Shown: positions 43,101-53,781, counted from the stretch's first letter. The stretch: DNA of 64,000 nucleotides from Chelativorans sp. AA-79 (GCF_029457495.1 NZ_CP120361.1:2496001-2560000), one strand, 5' to 3'. Notes: a model not told the origin generated them from the sequence alone. A program made the numbers and translations.

Positions 43101-44312
43101 TCAGGCCATCGCCTTCTGCAGGTTCTCGTCGATCTTGTCGAGGAAGCCGGTGGTGGAAAGCCAGGGCTGGTCGGGCCCGATTAGGAGCGCGAGGTCCTTG
43201 GTCATGGAGCCTGATTCGACCGTATCCACGCAGACCTTCTCCAGCGTCTCGGCGAACCGCTTCAGCTCTGCATTGTCGTCGAGCTTGGCGCGGTGGGCGA
43301 GCCCGCGTGTCCAGGCGAAGATCGAGGCGATGGAGTTGGTGGAGGTCTCCTCGCCCTTCTGGTGCTGGCGGTAGTGGCGCGTGACGGTGCCGTGTGCGGC
43401 CTCCGCTTCCACGGTCTTTCCGTCCGGCGTCATCAGCACCGAGGTCATCAGGCCCAGCGAGCCGAAGCCTTGCGCCACCGTGTCCGACTGTACGTCGCCG
43501 TCATAGTTCTTGCAGGCCCAGACATAACCGCCCGACCATTTCAGGCTCGAGGCCACCATGTCGTCGATCAGGCGGTGCTCGTACCAGATCTTCTTTTCCT
43601 TGAAGGCGGCCTCGAACTCGGCCTCGTACACCTCCTGGAAGAGATCCTTGAAACGGCCGTCATAAGCCTTCAGAATCGTGTTCTTGGTGGAGAGATAGAC
43701 CGGGAAGCCGCGCTGCAGGCCGTAGTTGAAGGAGGCGCGGGCGAAGTCGCGGATCGAATCGTCCAGGTTGTACATGGCCATCGCCACGCCGGAACCCGGC
43801 GCGTCGAACACCTCGTGTTCGATCACCTGGCCGTCCTCGCCGACGAACCTGATCGAGAGCTTGCCCTTGCCGGGGAACTTGAAGTCCGTGGCGCGGTACT
43901 GGTCGCCGAAGGCATGGCGGCCGACGATGATCGGCTTCGTCCAGCCGGGCACGAGACGCGGCACGTTGCGGCAGATGATCGGCTCGCGGAAGATCACGCC
44001 GCCCAGGATGTTGCGGATCGTGCCGTTGGGCGACTTCCACATCTTCTTGAGCTTGAATTCCTCCACACGCGCCTCGTCCGGCGTGATGGTGGCGCACTTC
44101 ACGCCGACGCCGTGCTTCTTGATCGCATTGGCCGCATCGATGGTGATCTGGTCGTCGGTGGCATCGCGCGATTCGACCCCGAGGTCGTAATATTCGAGGT
44201 CGATGTCCAGATAGGGGTGGATCAGCTTCTCCTTGATGAACTGCCAGATGATGCGCGTCATCTCGTCGCCGTCCAGTTCGACGACGGGATTGTCCACCTT
44301 GATCTTCGCCAT
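43101..44312 (-). CDS. icd: NADP-dependent isocitrate dehydrogenase
   Basis: Oxidative decarboxylation of isocitrate to 2-oxoglutarate in the citric acid cycle, producing NADPH. 403 aa from the ATG at 44312; a TTG six nt upstream is inside the ribosome site GAGAGG. Eukaryote-like homodimeric subfamily [37 protein letters not shown], the metal site in [46 protein letters not shown] (NADP-binding, key residues HGTVTRH). The length and the TRHYR segment show NADP specificity. A strong promoter and terminator frame it as a single-gene unit. Confidence 0.98.
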   Translation of the reverse strand: MAKIKVDNPVVELDGDEMTRIIWQFIKEKLIHPYLDIDLEYYDLGVESRDATDDQITIDAANAIKKHGVGVKCATITPDEARVEEFKLKKMWKSPNGTIRNILGGVIFREPIICRNVPRLVPGWTKPIIVGRHAFGDQYRATDFKFPGKGKLSIRFVGEDGQVIEHEVFDAPGSGVAMAMYNLDDSIRDFARASFNYGLQRGFPVYLSTKNTILKAYDGRFKDLFQEVYEAEFEAAFKEKKIWYEHRLIDDMVASSLKWSGGYVWACKNYDGDVQSDTVAQGFGSLGLMTSVLMTPDGKTVEAEAAHGTVTRHYRQHQKGEETSTNSIASIFAWTRGLAHRAKLDDNAELKRFAETLEKVCVDTVESGSMTKDLALLIGPDQPWLSTTGFLDKIDENLQKAMA

Positions 44313-44374
44313 TGCCAACCTCTCTTCGGAAAAGGCGGACCACGCCGCCGACAGACATACTAGGAAGTGGCGCC

Positions 44375-44402
44375 CCTATAGCATTGCCGCGCCGCTTGGC
44401 AA
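44375..44402 (-). promoter_or_regulatory. Sigma70-type promoter of icd
   Basis: On the minus strand TTGCCA (44402-44397), 16 nt, TATAGG (44380-44375). Predicted start near 44368, giving a ~56-nt leader. Confidence 0.6.
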
Positions 44403-44457
44403 AGGCGGGCGGACGCCCCTGCTTTACCGGATGATGATAAGGCGCTAACAGCGGCCT

Positions 44458-45246
44458 ATGGCAGGCACGGACAAACACCGCGAACTGCTCGCCGAGGGGC
44501 CAGCGATCATCCTCGTCGAGCCGCAACTGGGCGAAAACATCGGCATGGTGGCGCGTGCCATGGCCAATTTCGGCTTGGGCGAACTGCGCCTCGTCAACCC
44601 GCGCGACGGCTGGCCGAACGAAAAGGCCAGGGCGGCTGCAAGCCGCGCCGATCATGTAATCGATGGGGTGCAGGTGTTCGACGGCCTTGCGGCGGCGGCG
44701 GCCGACCTTCAATTCATCTATGCCACGACGGCGCGCCCGCGCGACAATTTCAAGCCCGTACGCGGACCGGTGGAGGCGACGCTGGAACTGCGCGCGCGCC
44801 ATGGGGGCGGGCAGAAGACGGGCATCCTCTTCGGCCGTGAGCGCTGGGGCCTCACGAACGAGGAGGTGGCGATGGCAGACGAGATCGTCACCTTTCCGGT
44901 CAACCCCGCTTTCGCCTCGCTCAACGTCGCGCAGGCGGTCCTGCTCATGTCCTATGAATGGATGAAGGCGGGAGGCGAGGGGGTGGCGCCCGTCTCGCCG
45001 GAGCGGACGCCGGCAACCCGCGAGCACCTTGATAGCCTGATGGACTATCTCGACCATGTGCTTTCCGTGCGCGGCTATTTCCGCACCGACGAGAAAAAGC
45101 CTAAGATGATGGACAATCTTAGGGCGCTCTTTACCCGGCCCGGCTTTACTGTGGAGGAGCTTGCCGTACTGCGCGGAGTGCTCGTCTCGCTGGAGAAGTT
45201 TTCGCCCGCGAAGCCGCGCGGGGCAGGCAGCCCGGAAACGGATTGA
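44458..45246 (+). CDS. trmJ: tRNA (cytidine/uridine-2'-O-)-methyltransferase, TrmJ-like
   Basis: SPOUT (SpoU) family ribose methyltransferase acting on position 32 of tRNA anticodon loops in E. coli. 262 aa: knot motif 1 ([21 protein letters not shown]), motif 2 ([17 protein letters not shown]), motif 3 ([19 protein letters not shown]), then a C-terminal helical extension containing [10 protein letters not shown] and [10 protein letters not shown] typical of TrmJ. tRNA specificity (Cm32/Um32) is inferred from the family. Convergent neighbour none; divergent from icd. It ends as murI begins. Confidence 0.88.
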   Translation: MAGTDKHRELLAEGPAIILVEPQLGENIGMVARAMANFGLGELRLVNPRDGWPNEKARAAASRADHVIDGVQVFDGLAAAAADLQFIYATTARPRDNFKPVRGPVEATLELRARHGGGQKTGILFGRERWGLTNEEVAMADEIVTFPVNPAFASLNVAQAVLLMSYEWMKAGGEGVAPVSPERTPATREHLDSLMDYLDHVLSVRGYFRTDEKKPKMMDNLRALFTRPGFTVEELAVLRGVLVSLEKFSPAKPRGAGSPETD

Positions 45247-45293
45247 CCGCCTATGCCGAGCCCTTGGGCGCAACATCCTCCACTCGGACCGAG

Positions 45294-46106
45294 ATGACCG
45301 CGCGCGCGAACCCCATCCTCTTCTTCGATTCCGGCATCGGCGGGCTTTCCGTGGTGAAGGAAGCGCGGGTGCTCCTGCCGGAGCACCCTTACGTCTACGT
45401 GGCCGACGACGCCGCCTTCCCCTACGGCGCCTGGGAAGAGGATGCGCTGAGGGCGCGACTCGTGGAACTGTTCGGGCAATTGATCGACCGCTTTTCGCCT
45501 TCGCTCATCGTCATTGCCTGCAACACCGCATCCACCCTCGCCATCGCCGATCTGCGTGCGGCCTATCCCGGTGCGCTTTTCGTCGGCACGGTCCCGGCGG
45601 TGAAGCCGGCAGCCGAGCGCACGCACTCGGGTCTCGTGTCGGTGCTCGCCACGCCGGGCACGGTGAGGCGGCAATACACTCGCGACCTGATCAGCGCCTA
45701 TGCGGGCAAGTGCCACGTGCGGCTGGTGGGAAGCGAGAACCTCGCGCGGCTCGCCGAGCAGTATATGCGCGAGGGATTCGTCGATGAAGAGGCGGTGCGT
45801 GTGGAGATCTCCCCCTGCTTCATCGAGCAGGACGCGAGGCGCACGGACATCGTCGTGCTCGCCTGCACGCACTACCCGTTCCTGGTCAACCGCATGCGCA
45901 AGACCGCGCCATGGCCGGTGGACTGGATCGACACGTCGGAAGCCATCGCAAGGCGGGCTCTGACCCTGGCGGAAACCCTGCCGCCGCCCGTCAGGGCGGA
46001 AGCACCGGACAGCGCCTTTTTCACCTCGGGAAATCCGCCCGCGAGCCTGCGCCGGCTCGTCTCCGGATTCGGGTTCCGCCTGGAAGGGTTTCCGGCCTTC
46101 GTCTAG
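45294..46106 (+). CDS. murI: Glutamate racemase
   Basis: Supplies D-glutamate for peptidoglycan; cofactor-free, two-cysteine mechanism. 270 aa from the ATG at 45294, matching homologues which start just before [14 protein letters not shown]; a TTG at 45243 overlapping the trmJ stop (TTGA) would add 17 atypical residues and remains a formal alternative. Both catalytic cysteines are seen: C76 in IACNTAS and C191 in LACTHYPF. Probably co-transcribed with trmJ (48 nt apart). Confidence 0.95.
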   Translation: MTARANPILFFDSGIGGLSVVKEARVLLPEHPYVYVADDAAFPYGAWEEDALRARLVELFGQLIDRFSPSLIVIACNTASTLAIADLRAAYPGALFVGTVPAVKPAAERTHSGLVSVLATPGTVRRQYTRDLISAYAGKCHVRLVGSENLARLAEQYMREGFVDEEAVRVEISPCFIEQDARRTDIVVLACTHYPFLVNRMRKTAPWPVDWIDTSEAIARRALTLAETLPPPVRAEAPDSAFFTSGNPPASLRRLVSGFGFRLEGFPAFV

Positions 46107-46152
46107 CGGGTATCGGCGCGGCGCCCAAGCTTGCGCCGCCGGGAACCGCGGC

Positions 46153-46181
46153 TTGACTCCCGTGGTGTTTGTCTCTAAGTG
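46153..46181 (+). promoter_or_regulatory. Candidate rpsD promoter upstream of the attenuator
   Basis: TTGACT (46153-46158), 17 nt, TAAGTG (46176-46181). A perfect -35 with a mediocre -10. If used, transcription would begin near 46188, at the left arm of the terminator hairpin. Confidence 0.5.
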
Positions 46182-46188
46182 CCGGGCC

Positions 46189-46222
46189 AGCGCGATGGCG
46201 TGATCCGCCGCCGCGCTTTTTT
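46189..46222 (+). terminator. Rho-independent terminator: murI end or rpsD attenuator
   Basis: Twelve-position stem (46189-46200 with 46206-46217; one A-C mismatch, one T-G pair) around a TGATC loop, followed by T6 (46217-46222). Clearly a terminator in form. It is 83 nt after murI and 134 nt before rpsD, and overlaps the start of the transcript from the candidate promoter at 46153. Confidence 0.85.
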
Positions 46223-46234
46223 GACGTGTCCCGT

Positions 46235-46264
46235 GGACATCGCCTCAAGCGTGCGGCGATGTCC
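46235..46264 (+). other. Perfect 10-bp hairpin in the rpsD leader
   Basis: GGACATCGCC (46235-46244) with GGCGATGTCC (46255-46264) and a 10-nt loop, without a T-run. Could be an antiterminator partner, an S4-binding structure or an RNase site in the leader of rpsD. Confidence 0.6.
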
Positions 46265-46356
46265 TGTCAGGTCTCGAAAACGGAGGCCAGAGGAGGGCGC
46301 GTTTCCTTCATCCGGGACACGAGGTTCCGGATGTAATCTGTTGTAAGGGAAATGCG

Positions 46357-46974
46357 ATGAGCAAACGCCAATCCGCGAAGTACAAGATCGATCGCCGCAT
46401 GGGCGAGAACATCTGGGGCCGGCCGAAGTCGCCGGTCAACCGCCGTGAATACGGTCCGGGCCAGCACGGACAGCGCCGCAAGGGCAAGCTGTCGGACTTC
46501 GGCCAGCAGCTGCGCGCCAAGCAGAAGCTGAAGGGCTATTACGGCGATCTCTCCGAAAAGCAGTTCCGCCGCATCTATGACGAGGCGAACCGCCGCAAGG
46601 GCGAGACCACCGAGAACCTGATCGGCCTTCTGGAGTCGCGCCTCGATGCGATCGTCTTCCGCGCCAAATTCGTGCCGACGCCCTTCGCCGCGCGCCAGTT
46701 CGTGAATCACGGCCATGTGAAGGTGAACGGCCGCCGCGTCAACATCCCGTCCTTCCGCTGCAAGCCGGGCGACGTGATCGAGGTGCGCGAGAAGTCGAAG
46801 CAGCTCGTGCTGGTGCTGGAATCCGTGGGGTTGCCGGAGCGCGACGTGCCCGACTATATCGAGGCCGACCACAACAAGATGACCGCGAAATATGTGCGCA
46901 TGCCGGCGCTGGCCGACGTGCCGTATGCGGTGCAGATGGAGCCGAATCTCGTCATCGAGTTCTATTCGCGCTGA
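46357..46974 (+). CDS. rpsD: 30S ribosomal protein S4
   Basis: Primary 16S rRNA-binding protein, nucleating the small subunit, and in E. coli a translational autoregulator. 205 aa. [58 protein letters not shown] (key GPGQHG), S4 domain [12 protein letters not shown] and [21 protein letters not shown]. It is the zinc-free form (no cysteine knot near the N-terminus). In alphaproteobacteria rpsD stands outside the main ribosomal cluster, as here. Confidence 0.98.
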   Translation: MSKRQSAKYKIDRRMGENIWGRPKSPVNRREYGPGQHGQRRKGKLSDFGQQLRAKQKLKGYYGDLSEKQFRRIYDEANRRKGETTENLIGLLESRLDAIVFRAKFVPTPFAARQFVNHGHVKVNGRRVNIPSFRCKPGDVIEVREKSKQLVLVLESVGLPERDVPDYIEADHNKMTAKYVRMPALADVPYAVQMEPNLVIEFYSR

Positions 46975-46995
46975 CGCGTGGATTTCCGACAAACG

Positions 46996-47025
46996 AAAGG
47001 CCGTCCTCGGGCGGCCTTTTTCTTT
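46996..47025 (+). terminator. Rho-independent terminator of rpsD
   Basis: AAAGGCCG (46996-47003) with CGGCCTTTT (47012-47020) followed by T-rich sequence, 22 nt after the rpsD stop. Confidence 0.88.
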
Positions 47026-47050
47026 TGGCGCGGTGGCGTTATGGAAGGGC

Positions 47051-47935
47051 ATGACGATCCATCAGACGCCGCCGCAAACCACCGAACAGGAAGACACAGC
47101 CGGCCATCCGCTTTTTGCCGATGCCCCGTCCTCGGTGGAGTTCAACAAGCTGAGGAAGCGCCTGCTGCGCCAGACGAGGCAGGCGCTGGACGATTTTGCC
47201 ATGGTCAGGCCTGGAGAGCGCTGGCTGGTGGCGCTTTCGGGCGGCAAGGACTCCTACGGCCTCCTGGCGATGCTGATGGAACTCCGATGGCGCGGGCTTC
47301 TGCCCGTCGAGCTTCTTGCCTGCAATCTCGACCAGGGGCAGCCGAACTTCCCGAAGCATATCCTGCCGGATTATCTCGGCCGACTCGGCGTGCCGCACCG
47401 CATCGAATACCAGGACACTTACTCTGTCGTGACGGAGAAGATCCCGGAAAACCGCACCTACTGCTCCCTCTGTTCGCGTCTGCGCCGCGGCCACCTCTAT
47501 CGCATCGCGCGGGAGGAGGGTTGCTCCGCGCTGGTGCTCGGCCATCACCGCGAGGACATCCTCGAGACCTTTTTCATGAACCTGTTCCACGGAGGGCGAC
47601 TCGCAGCCATGCCGCCAAAGCTTTTGAACGACGAGGGCGACATGTTGGTGCTGCGCCCGCTCGCCTATTGCGCGGAGGCCGATCTGGCGAAGTTTGCCGA
47701 AGCGATGCGTTTCCCCATCATCCCCTGTGATCTCTGCGGCAGCCAGGACGGCCTGCAGCGCAATGCGATGAAGGCGATGCTGGCCGATATCGAGAAGCGG
47801 ATGCCGGGCCGCAAGGACACGATGATCCGCGCGCTCACCAATGTGCGCCCCTCGCATCTGCTCGACCGGAAGCTCTTCGATTTCGCCGGTCTTGGCGGTT
47901 CTGCGCCGGAAAAGGTTTCCGCTGATGCGTTTTGA
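47051..47935 (+). CDS. ttcA: tRNA 2-thiocytidine biosynthesis protein TtcA
   Basis: ATP- and Fe-S-dependent thiolation of cytidine 32 in tRNA. 294 aa from the ATG at 47051. PP-loop SGGKDS (63-68), cysteines C138 and C141 (CSLC) and C226/C229 (CDLC), of which three hold the 4Fe-4S cluster in the E. coli enzyme. [20 protein letters not shown] is the standard motif. It overlaps the next gene by 11 nt. A trmJ-like gene, which modifies the ribose of the same nucleotide 32, is only 2.6 kb away. Confidence 0.95.
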   Translation: MTIHQTPPQTTEQEDTAGHPLFADAPSSVEFNKLRKRLLRQTRQALDDFAMVRPGERWLVALSGGKDSYGLLAMLMELRWRGLLPVELLACNLDQGQPNFPKHILPDYLGRLGVPHRIEYQDTYSVVTEKIPENRTYCSLCSRLRRGHLYRIAREEGCSALVLGHHREDILETFFMNLFHGGRLAAMPPKLLNDEGDMLVLRPLAYCAEADLAKFAEAMRFPIIPCDLCGSQDGLQRNAMKAMLADIEKRMPGRKDTMIRALTNVRPSHLLDRKLFDFAGLGGSAPEKVSADAF

Positions 47936-48752
47936 CGAGCGACAGGTCGAGTGGCTGGCGGATCTTCTCCGCAGCGCCGCCATATCCGAGATCATGCCGC
48001 GCTTCCGCCGGCTCGAAGAGGGTGCCGTACGCCAGAAGACATCGCCCACCGATCTGGTGACGGAGGCCGACGTCAATGCCGAGCGCGTCATCACAAAGGC
48101 ACTGCAGGAGCGCTATCCCGGCGCGCTGATCGTGGGCGAGGAAGCCTGCGCGGATGAACCGTCGCTTCTGTCCGGGCTCGGGGAGGCGGAACTCGCCTTC
48201 GTCGTCGATCCGGTGGACGGAACGTTCAATTTCGCCTCCGGCGTGCCGCTCTTCGGCGTTATGCTCGGCGTTGTCGTCAAAGGCGAGACAGTCGCAGGCA
48301 TCATCCATGATCCCGTGGGCGACGATTGGCTGATCGGCGTGAAAGGGGCGGGCAGCCACATTCGGAGTGCGGACGGAACGGTTTCTGCGGCACGGGTGGC
48401 CGAACCCGTTCCGGTCTCCCGGATGACTGGCTCCATCTCGTGGCAGTTCATGACCGAGCCGGAGCGTTTCCGCCTCGCCAGAAACCACGCCAAGTGCCTC
48501 TCGCATATCGGCTATCGCTGCGCGGCCCATGAATACCGGTTGATCGCCAGGGGCCATGCGCATTTCGCCGTCTATGCGAAGCTGATGCCGTGGGATCACC
48601 TGCCCGGCACGCTGATCCATCAGGAAGCGGGCGGCCATGTCGCCCGCTTCGACGGCAGCGCCTACCGGCCGTTCCATACCGATGGCGGGCTCCTCGTCGC
48701 GCCGGACTCGGAGAGCTGGCAGCGTCTGCGGGAAGAGCTCTGGGCCGCCTGA
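47925..48752 (+). CDS. Inositol monophosphatase family phosphatase
   Basis: 275 aa. Start at 47925 inside the ttcA end (11-nt overlap). Mg-dependent phosphatase fold: metal ligands in VGEEAC and [12 protein letters not shown], the third motif as [17 protein letters not shown] near the C-terminus. Substrate uncertain: inositol phosphate, 3'-phosphoadenosine 5'-phosphate (CysQ) or histidinol phosphate. The [11 protein letters not shown]-terminal motif fits any of them. Translational coupling to ttcA suggests a role in nucleotide or sulfur metabolism but this is only inference. Confidence 0.88.
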   Translation: MRFDERQVEWLADLLRSAAISEIMPRFRRLEEGAVRQKTSPTDLVTEADVNAERVITKALQERYPGALIVGEEACADEPSLLSGLGEAELAFVVDPVDGTFNFASGVPLFGVMLGVVVKGETVAGIIHDPVGDDWLIGVKGAGSHIRSADGTVSAARVAEPVPVSRMTGSISWQFMTEPERFRLARNHAKCLSHIGYRCAAHEYRLIARGHAHFAVYAKLMPWDHLPGTLIHQEAGGHVARFDGSAYRPFHTDGGLLVAPDSESWQRLREELWAA

Positions 48753-48759
48753 AGCCCGC

Positions 48760-50007
48760 CTAGACCTGCGGGCTCACCTGCTGGAACAGGCGTCCGCGCT
48801 CGCCGATCAGCACCAGGATGAGCCCGATCGCGCCCAGCGTGAAATAGCCGGCGGCAAGCGGCACGAGGGTGCCGTCGAAAGCCTGGCCGATCAGCGCGCC
48901 GAAAAGCCCGCCGCCGATTGTGGTCACGAAGCCCAGCACGGCGGCCGCTGTGCCCGCCACACGGCCGAGCGGCTCCATCGCGATCGAGTTGAAATTCGGT
49001 CCGACCCAGCCGAACTGGAACATCGCCAGCGAGAAGAGCACGAAGAACAGCGGGAACGGTACAGGGCCGGAGAGCGCCAGCGCGAGCCACACGCCGTTGA
49101 CGAGCAGGAAGCCCACGAGCGCCCCATGCGACAGGCGGCGCATGCCGAAGCGGCCCACGAAACGCGAGTTTGTGAAGGAGGACAGCGCCATCAATCCCGC
49201 GCCGAGCGCGAACATCAGCGGGAAGAGATCGCCCATGTGGTAGATCTCCACATAGATCTGTTGTGCGGAGTTGATGAAGCCGAACAGCGCACCGAAGATG
49301 GCGGTGGTCGCCAGTGCGTAGCAGAGCGCCACCCGGTTCGTCACCACAAGCCGGAACCCCTCGACGATCGTGCGGAGGGAGAGCGAGCGCTGCATCTCCG
49401 GTGCGAGCGTTTCGGGAAGCCGGAAAAGAACCCACATCGTGACGAGGAAGGACATGACGCCGATCAGCAGGAAAATGCTCGGCCATCCCCCGAAGAACAT
49501 CGCCACCTGGCCGAGGCTGGGCGCGACCACCGGGATGATCATGAAGACCATCATGACCATCGACATGACCTCGGCCATGCGACGGCCGCCATAGACGTCG
49601 CGTATCATGGAGATCGCGATCACCCGCGTTGCGGCCGCACCGACCCCCTGCACGAGGCGGAACGCGAGCAGGGTGCCGAAGCTCGGCGCGAATGCGCAGG
49701 CGAAGGCGGTGACGACATAGATGGCGAGACCGAAAAGCAGGGGATTGCGGCGCCCGAAACGGTCGGTGACCGGTCCGTAGAAGAGCTGTGCAACACCCAG
49801 GCCCGCGACATAGGCGCTGATGATGAACTGCCGGCTGTTCTCGTCGGCCACGCCGAGGGCGGCGCCGATCTGCTGCAGTCCAGGCAGCATCACGTCGATC
49901 GCCATCGCATTGAGCGCCATCAGGGCCGCAGCAAGTGCAATGAATTCCGCCTTTCCGATCGATAAGGCAGGCGAAGAGGGCTCTTCTCTTACAATCGATT
50001 CGTCCAT
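48760..50007 (-). CDS. Bcr/CflA-type MFS multidrug transporter
   Basis: 415 aa from the ATG at 50007 (GGAGCAAG ribosome site). Twelve membrane helices. Drug/H+ antiporter signs: NAMAIDVMLPGLQQI in helix 1, GPVTDRFGRRNPLLFGL after helix 2, LVQGVGAAATRVIAISMIRDVYGG in helix 4, and VAPSLGQVAMFFGGWPSIF in helix 5 region. Bcr/CflA members export bicyclomycin, chloramphenicol or other compounds; the actual substrate is unknown. Convergent with the IMPase gene (7 nt apart). Confidence 0.9.
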   Translation of the reverse strand: MDESIVREEPSSPALSIGKAEFIALAAALMALNAMAIDVMLPGLQQIGAALGVADENSRQFIISAYVAGLGVAQLFYGPVTDRFGRRNPLLFGLAIYVVTAFACAFAPSFGTLLAFRLVQGVGAAATRVIAISMIRDVYGGRRMAEVMSMVMMVFMIIPVVAPSLGQVAMFFGGWPSIFLLIGVMSFLVTMWVLFRLPETLAPEMQRSLSLRTIVEGFRLVVTNRVALCYALATTAIFGALFGFINSAQQIYVEIYHMGDLFPLMFALGAGLMALSSFTNSRFVGRFGMRRLSHGALVGFLLVNGVWLALALSGPVPFPLFFVLFSLAMFQFGWVGPNFNSIAMEPLGRVAGTAAAVLGFVTTIGGGLFGALIGQAFDGTLVPLAAGYFTLGAIGLILVLIGERGRLFQQVSPQV

Positions 50008-50223
50008 TGTGCTTGCTCCGGCAACCGACGCACCATGGGAGAGCGGCACGCCACATCGATCAAATATCGCCCGATCCGGAGCAAGGATGCCTCAGGATTC
50101 CCAGGCAACGGCAAAAAATGCGCCGGCCCGGGCCAGCGCATCATCAGTCAAATGATTTCAGCAGCCGCCCGGTCCGTCAGTTTGCGGAAGCGGACGTCTG
50201 TGCCGGCCGGAGCCGGCGGAGGG

Positions 50224-50559
50224 TCAGGCCGCGCCGCGGGCGCTCACCTCTTTTTCTTCCAGGAACGACTGCAGTTCGCCCGCCTGGAACATCTCGCGCA
50301 CGATGTCGCAGCCGCCGACAAACTCGCCCTTCACGTAAAGCTGGGGAATGGTCGGCCAGTTGGAGTATTCCTTGATCCCCTGGCGCAGCTCGTCGGAAGT
50401 AAGCACGTTGATGCCCTTATAATCGACATTGAGATAGTCGAGGATCTGCACGAGCTGGCCGGAAAATCCGCACTGCGGGAAGCCTGGCGTACCCTTCATG
50501 AAGAGAACCACGTCGTTCGTCTTCACTTCGTTTTCGATGAATTCGCTGATGCCGCTCAT
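50224..50559 (-). CDS. grxD: Monothiol glutaredoxin (Grx4 type)
   Basis: 111 aa, start at 50559. Active site CGFS with C30, [37 protein letters not shown]. The CGFS class carries a 2Fe-2S cluster between two monomers with glutathione and takes part in Fe-S distribution. The bolA gene, whose product forms a heterodimer with CGFS glutaredoxins, is 252 nt upstream on the same strand. Confidence 0.96.
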   Translation of the reverse strand: MSGISEFIENEVKTNDVVLFMKGTPGFPQCGFSGQLVQILDYLNVDYKGINVLTSDELRQGIKEYSNWPTIPQLYVKGEFVGGCDIVREMFQAGELQSFLEEKEVSARGAA

Positions 50560-50811
50560 GGCGTCTTCCTTTCAGTGCCGACCCGGAGGCCGGCTACGTA
50601 AGCTTTGCTTACCGATATCTATTGCACGATCCGCCGTGGTGCAATGCGGGGAGGGGAGAAATCCTGACAGGATCGGAAACGGTGCTGCCCTTCCGTGGTC
50701 GCAAGGCGCGTCATGAACGAGGCGATGCGGCGAGCCTGTGGAACCCCTTCGGTGGCGGTCGTCCGTGCATTTCCCCGGCGCTCCAAGCGGACGCGGCAGC
50801 GGCGCGAAGCC

Positions 50812-51045
50812 CTACTCCGGCACGCTCGTCTGCAGGGCGAGCGCATGGAGCACGCCGCCCATATTGCCCTTGAGCGCGTCATAGACCATCTGGTGCTGCT
50901 GAACGCGGCTCTTGCCCCGGAAACTCTCGGCCACGACTTCCGCCGCGTAATGGTCGCCGTCACCCGCAAGATCGCGGATGGTGACTTTGGCGTCGGGTAT
51001 GGATTCCTTGATGAGGCGCTCGATGTCGCCGGCACGCATCGCCAT
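50812..51045 (-). CDS. bolA: BolA-family protein
   Basis: 77 aa, class II KH-like fold: MAMRAGDIERLIKESIPDAKVTIRDL, GDGDHYAAEVV, FRGKSRVQQHQMVYDAL, GGVLHALALQT. The histidines in HYAAEVV and in LHALAL are the Fe-S ligands used with a CGFS glutaredoxin. Close to the IbaG/Fra2 type. It follows purL by 39 nt, so it probably shares the purine operon transcript. Confidence 0.94.
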   Translation of the reverse strand: MAMRAGDIERLIKESIPDAKVTIRDLAGDGDHYAAEVVAESFRGKSRVQQHQMVYDALKGNMGGVLHALALQTSVPE

Positions 51046-51084
51046 TCTCGCTCTCCCCTTCGGCCCGCCCGTTCAGCAGGGCCC

Positions 51085-53307
51085 TCAGCCCTGCATGAAT
51101 CGGGGAAACCAGCCCTCATGGGCTTCTTTGAGTTCTGAAACGGATATGGCACGCGCTTCGCCCAGTTTCAATTCGTGCCCGCCGGTCATGCCGATCGCGG
51201 CGAGGGATACCCCCGCTTTTCCGGCTTCGTCGAAAAGCGCATCCAGCGTCCCGTCCTCCCGGCCCGCCGACACGGTGAGCACATAGCGGCCCTGGTCCTC
51301 GCCGAAGAAGGCAGCCGCGGCGTTTCCTGCCGGTGTGTCGATCTCCGCTCCGATCCCGGAAGCGATCGCCATTTCCGCCAGCGCGACGGCGAGCCCGCCG
51401 TCGGAGCAGTCATGAACCACGGTGGTCCTGCCCGAGCGGATCAGCCCGCGCACGAAATCGCCGACCCGCCTTTCATGCCCGAGATCGACCGGCGGCGGCG
51501 CGCCTTCGGCGCGTCCATGGATCTCGCGCAGATAGGCGGATTGGCCGAGATGGCTGCCCCAGCCTTCCGGTGCGCCCGCGAGCAGGATCATCTGGCCCTC
51601 ACCGGCGAAGGCGATGCGCGCCATCTTCGTCCAGTCCGGGATGAGGCCGACGCCGGCAATGGTGGGCGTGGGCGGGATCGCTTCGCCCAGCGTCTCGTTG
51701 TAGAGCGAGACATTGCCGGAGACGATGGGAAAGCCGAGCGTGCGGCAGGCCTCGCCCACACCTTCGATGGCGCGCACGAGCTGACCCATGATCTCCGGCC
51801 GCTCCGGATTGCCGAAATTGAGATTGTCGGTGGCCGCCAGCGGCTCCGCCCCGGTGGCGGTGAGGTTGCGCCAGCACTCTGCCACGGCCTGCTTTCCGCC
51901 CTCGAAGGGGTCGGCTTCGCAATAGCGCGGCGTCACATCCGAAGAGAAGGCAAGGGCCTTGGCCGGATGGTCCTCGACGCGCACCACACCCGCGTCCCCG
52001 CCGGGGATCTGCAGGGAATTGCCCTGGATCAGCGTGTCGTACTGCTCCCACACCCAGCGGCGCGAGGAGAGATCCGGCGAGCCGATGAGCTTCAGGAGCG
52101 AATCCGCGATGTCGCCCTCGGGCACGGAGGCGGGATCGAGGGCCGGCGGCGCCTTCGGCACCACCCAGGGCCGGTCATATTCCGGCGCCTCGTCGCCGAG
52201 TTCCTTGATGGGAAGGTCGGCCACCTCGTCGCCCTGGTGGCGGATGCGGAAGCGCAGGTCGTCCGTCGTGTGGCCGACCACCGCGAAGTCGAGACCCCAT
52301 TTGCGGAAGATCGCCTCGGCTTCCTCGCGCTTCTCGGGCCTCAGCACCATGAGCATGCGCTCCTGGCTTTCCGAGAGCATCATCTCATAGGCCGTCATGC
52401 GCTCCTCGCGCACGGGCACCTTGTCGAGGTCGAGTTCGATGCCGAGATCGCCCTTGGCGCCCATTTCCACCGCCGAGCAGGTGAGGCCGGCTGCCCCCAT
52501 GTCCTGGATGGCGATGACGGCGCCGGTCGCCATCAGTTCGAGGCAGGCTTCGAGCAGGCACTTTTCCGTGAAGGGATCGCCCACCTGCACGGTCGGACGC
52601 TTCTCGTCGATGTCGGCGTCGAACTCGGCGGACGCCATGGTCGCACCGCCGACGCCGTCGCGCCCGGTCTTGGCGCCGAGATAGACGACGGGCAGGCCGA
52701 CGCCCTCGGCTTTCGAGTAGAATATCGCGTCGGTGCGTGCGAGGCCCGCGGCGAAGGCGTTGACCAGGCAGTTGCCGTTGTAGCGCGGATCGAAATTGAC
52801 CTCGCCGCCCACCGTCGGCACGCCGAAGGAATTGCCGTAGCCGCCGATGCCGGCCACTACGCCCGCCACGAGATGCCGCGTCTTCGCATGGTCCGGCGCG
52901 CCGAAGCGCAGCGCGTTCATGGCGGCGATCGGTCGCGCGCCCATGGTGAAGACATCGCGCAGGATGCCGCCCACGCCCGTCGCCGCGCCCTGATAGGGCT
53001 CGATATAGGAGGGATGGTTGTGGCTCTCCATCTTGAAGACGACGCACTGGCCATCGCCGATATCCACCACGCCGGCGTTCTCGCCGGGGCCCTGGATCAC
53101 CCGCGGGCCGGAGGTGGGCAGCGTGCGCAGCCACTTCTTGGAGCTTTTATACGAGCAATGCTCGTTCCACATGGCGGAGAAGATGCCGAGCTCGGTGAAG
53201 GTCGGCTCGCGGCCGATGAGGTCGAGGATGCGCCGATATTCGTCCGGTTTCAGCCCATGGGCGGAGACAAGCTCGTCGGTGATGGGAATGGAATTGGGTA
53301 TCGTCAT
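51085..53307 (-). CDS. purL: Phosphoribosylformylglycinamidine synthase subunit PurL
   Basis: ATP-dependent amidation of FGAR to FGAM, the fourth step of purine synthesis. 740 aa: the small, three-component type that works with PurS and PurQ, encoded upstream. [59 protein letters not shown] and [12 protein letters not shown] are the AIRS-type ATP-binding segments; the C-terminal [15 protein letters not shown] is also conserved. No glutaminase domain, as expected. Confidence 0.98.
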   Translation of the reverse strand: MTIPNSIPITDELVSAHGLKPDEYRRILDLIGREPTFTELGIFSAMWNEHCSYKSSKKWLRTLPTSGPRVIQGPGENAGVVDIGDGQCVVFKMESHNHPSYIEPYQGAATGVGGILRDVFTMGARPIAAMNALRFGAPDHAKTRHLVAGVVAGIGGYGNSFGVPTVGGEVNFDPRYNGNCLVNAFAAGLARTDAIFYSKAEGVGLPVVYLGAKTGRDGVGGATMASAEFDADIDEKRPTVQVGDPFTEKCLLEACLELMATGAVIAIQDMGAAGLTCSAVEMGAKGDLGIELDLDKVPVREERMTAYEMMLSESQERMLMVLRPEKREEAEAIFRKWGLDFAVVGHTTDDLRFRIRHQGDEVADLPIKELGDEAPEYDRPWVVPKAPPALDPASVPEGDIADSLLKLIGSPDLSSRRWVWEQYDTLIQGNSLQIPGGDAGVVRVEDHPAKALAFSSDVTPRYCEADPFEGGKQAVAECWRNLTATGAEPLAATDNLNFGNPERPEIMGQLVRAIEGVGEACRTLGFPIVSGNVSLYNETLGEAIPPTPTIAGVGLIPDWTKMARIAFAGEGQMILLAGAPEGWGSHLGQSAYLREIHGRAEGAPPPVDLGHERRVGDFVRGLIRSGRTTVVHDCSDGGLAVALAEMAIASGIGAEIDTPAGNAAAAFFGEDQGRYVLTVSAGREDGTLDALFDEAGKAGVSLAAIGMTGGHELKLGEARAISVSELKEAHEGWFPRFMQG

Positions 53308-53337
53308 GCCCCTCGTGCTCTCCAGGCGCGCATCGTC

Positions 53338-53781
53338 TTAGCTGCAGCTCACATGTCCACCCGACCACCGTGCAATATCGTCGTTCACACGGGCTCCCGT
53401 CCGGGTGCCGGCCAGCGGACCATAGGTTTCGATCGTTACCGGCGAGCCGCTCGCCTCGATCACCATCACCGGCAGGCCGCTCGTATTGCCTTTCTCGAGG
53501 ACCAGAAGGCGAGGGCGCCCGGCGCTGGTGTCGAGTTCGGGCACCAGCCGCAGATCGCGGAAATCCGGGTCGGACGAGCGCATCCAGCATTCCGCACCGG
53601 CCTGATTGACCCGTTGAAGCACGCTCACCGGATTCCGGGCATCCGCTTGCAGCGACAGCGGCCCGGGCTCACCGCGGCAGGCGGCAAGGGCGCCGACCAG
53701 ACCCGCCGCTGCAAAGATACGAATGGCGGGAAAACCGGTCCGGCCTTTGCTGGAGGCGCGGTCCGGCGCGCCGCGCGTCAC
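53338..53781 (-). CDS. Putative lipoprotein embedded in the purine operon
   Basis: 147 aa from a GTG at 53781 that overlaps the purQ stop as GTGA, so translation is coupled to purQ. N-terminal basic start, hydrophobic stretch [14 protein letters not shown] with a lipobox and probable lipidated C35. The mature part ([78 protein letters not shown], shown here by key words [24 protein letters not shown]) has no family I recognise. Two pairs of cysteines could form a disulfide. A periplasmic lipoprotein inside a purine operon is unexpected; it may merely use the promoter. Confidence 0.7.
   Translation of the reverse strand: MTRGAPDRASSKGRTGFPAIRIFAAAGLVGALAACRGEPGPLSLQADARNPVSVLQRVNQAGAECWMRSSDPDFRDLRLVPELDTSAGRPRLLVLEKGNTSGLPVMVIEASGSPVTIETYGPLAGTRTGARVNDDIARWSGGHVSCS

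Noticed and set aside
45243..45293. TTG start of murI overlapping trmJ stop
   Set aside because: Adds 17 residues not found in related MurI proteins; ATG 45294 fits homologue starts. Kept as an alternative only.
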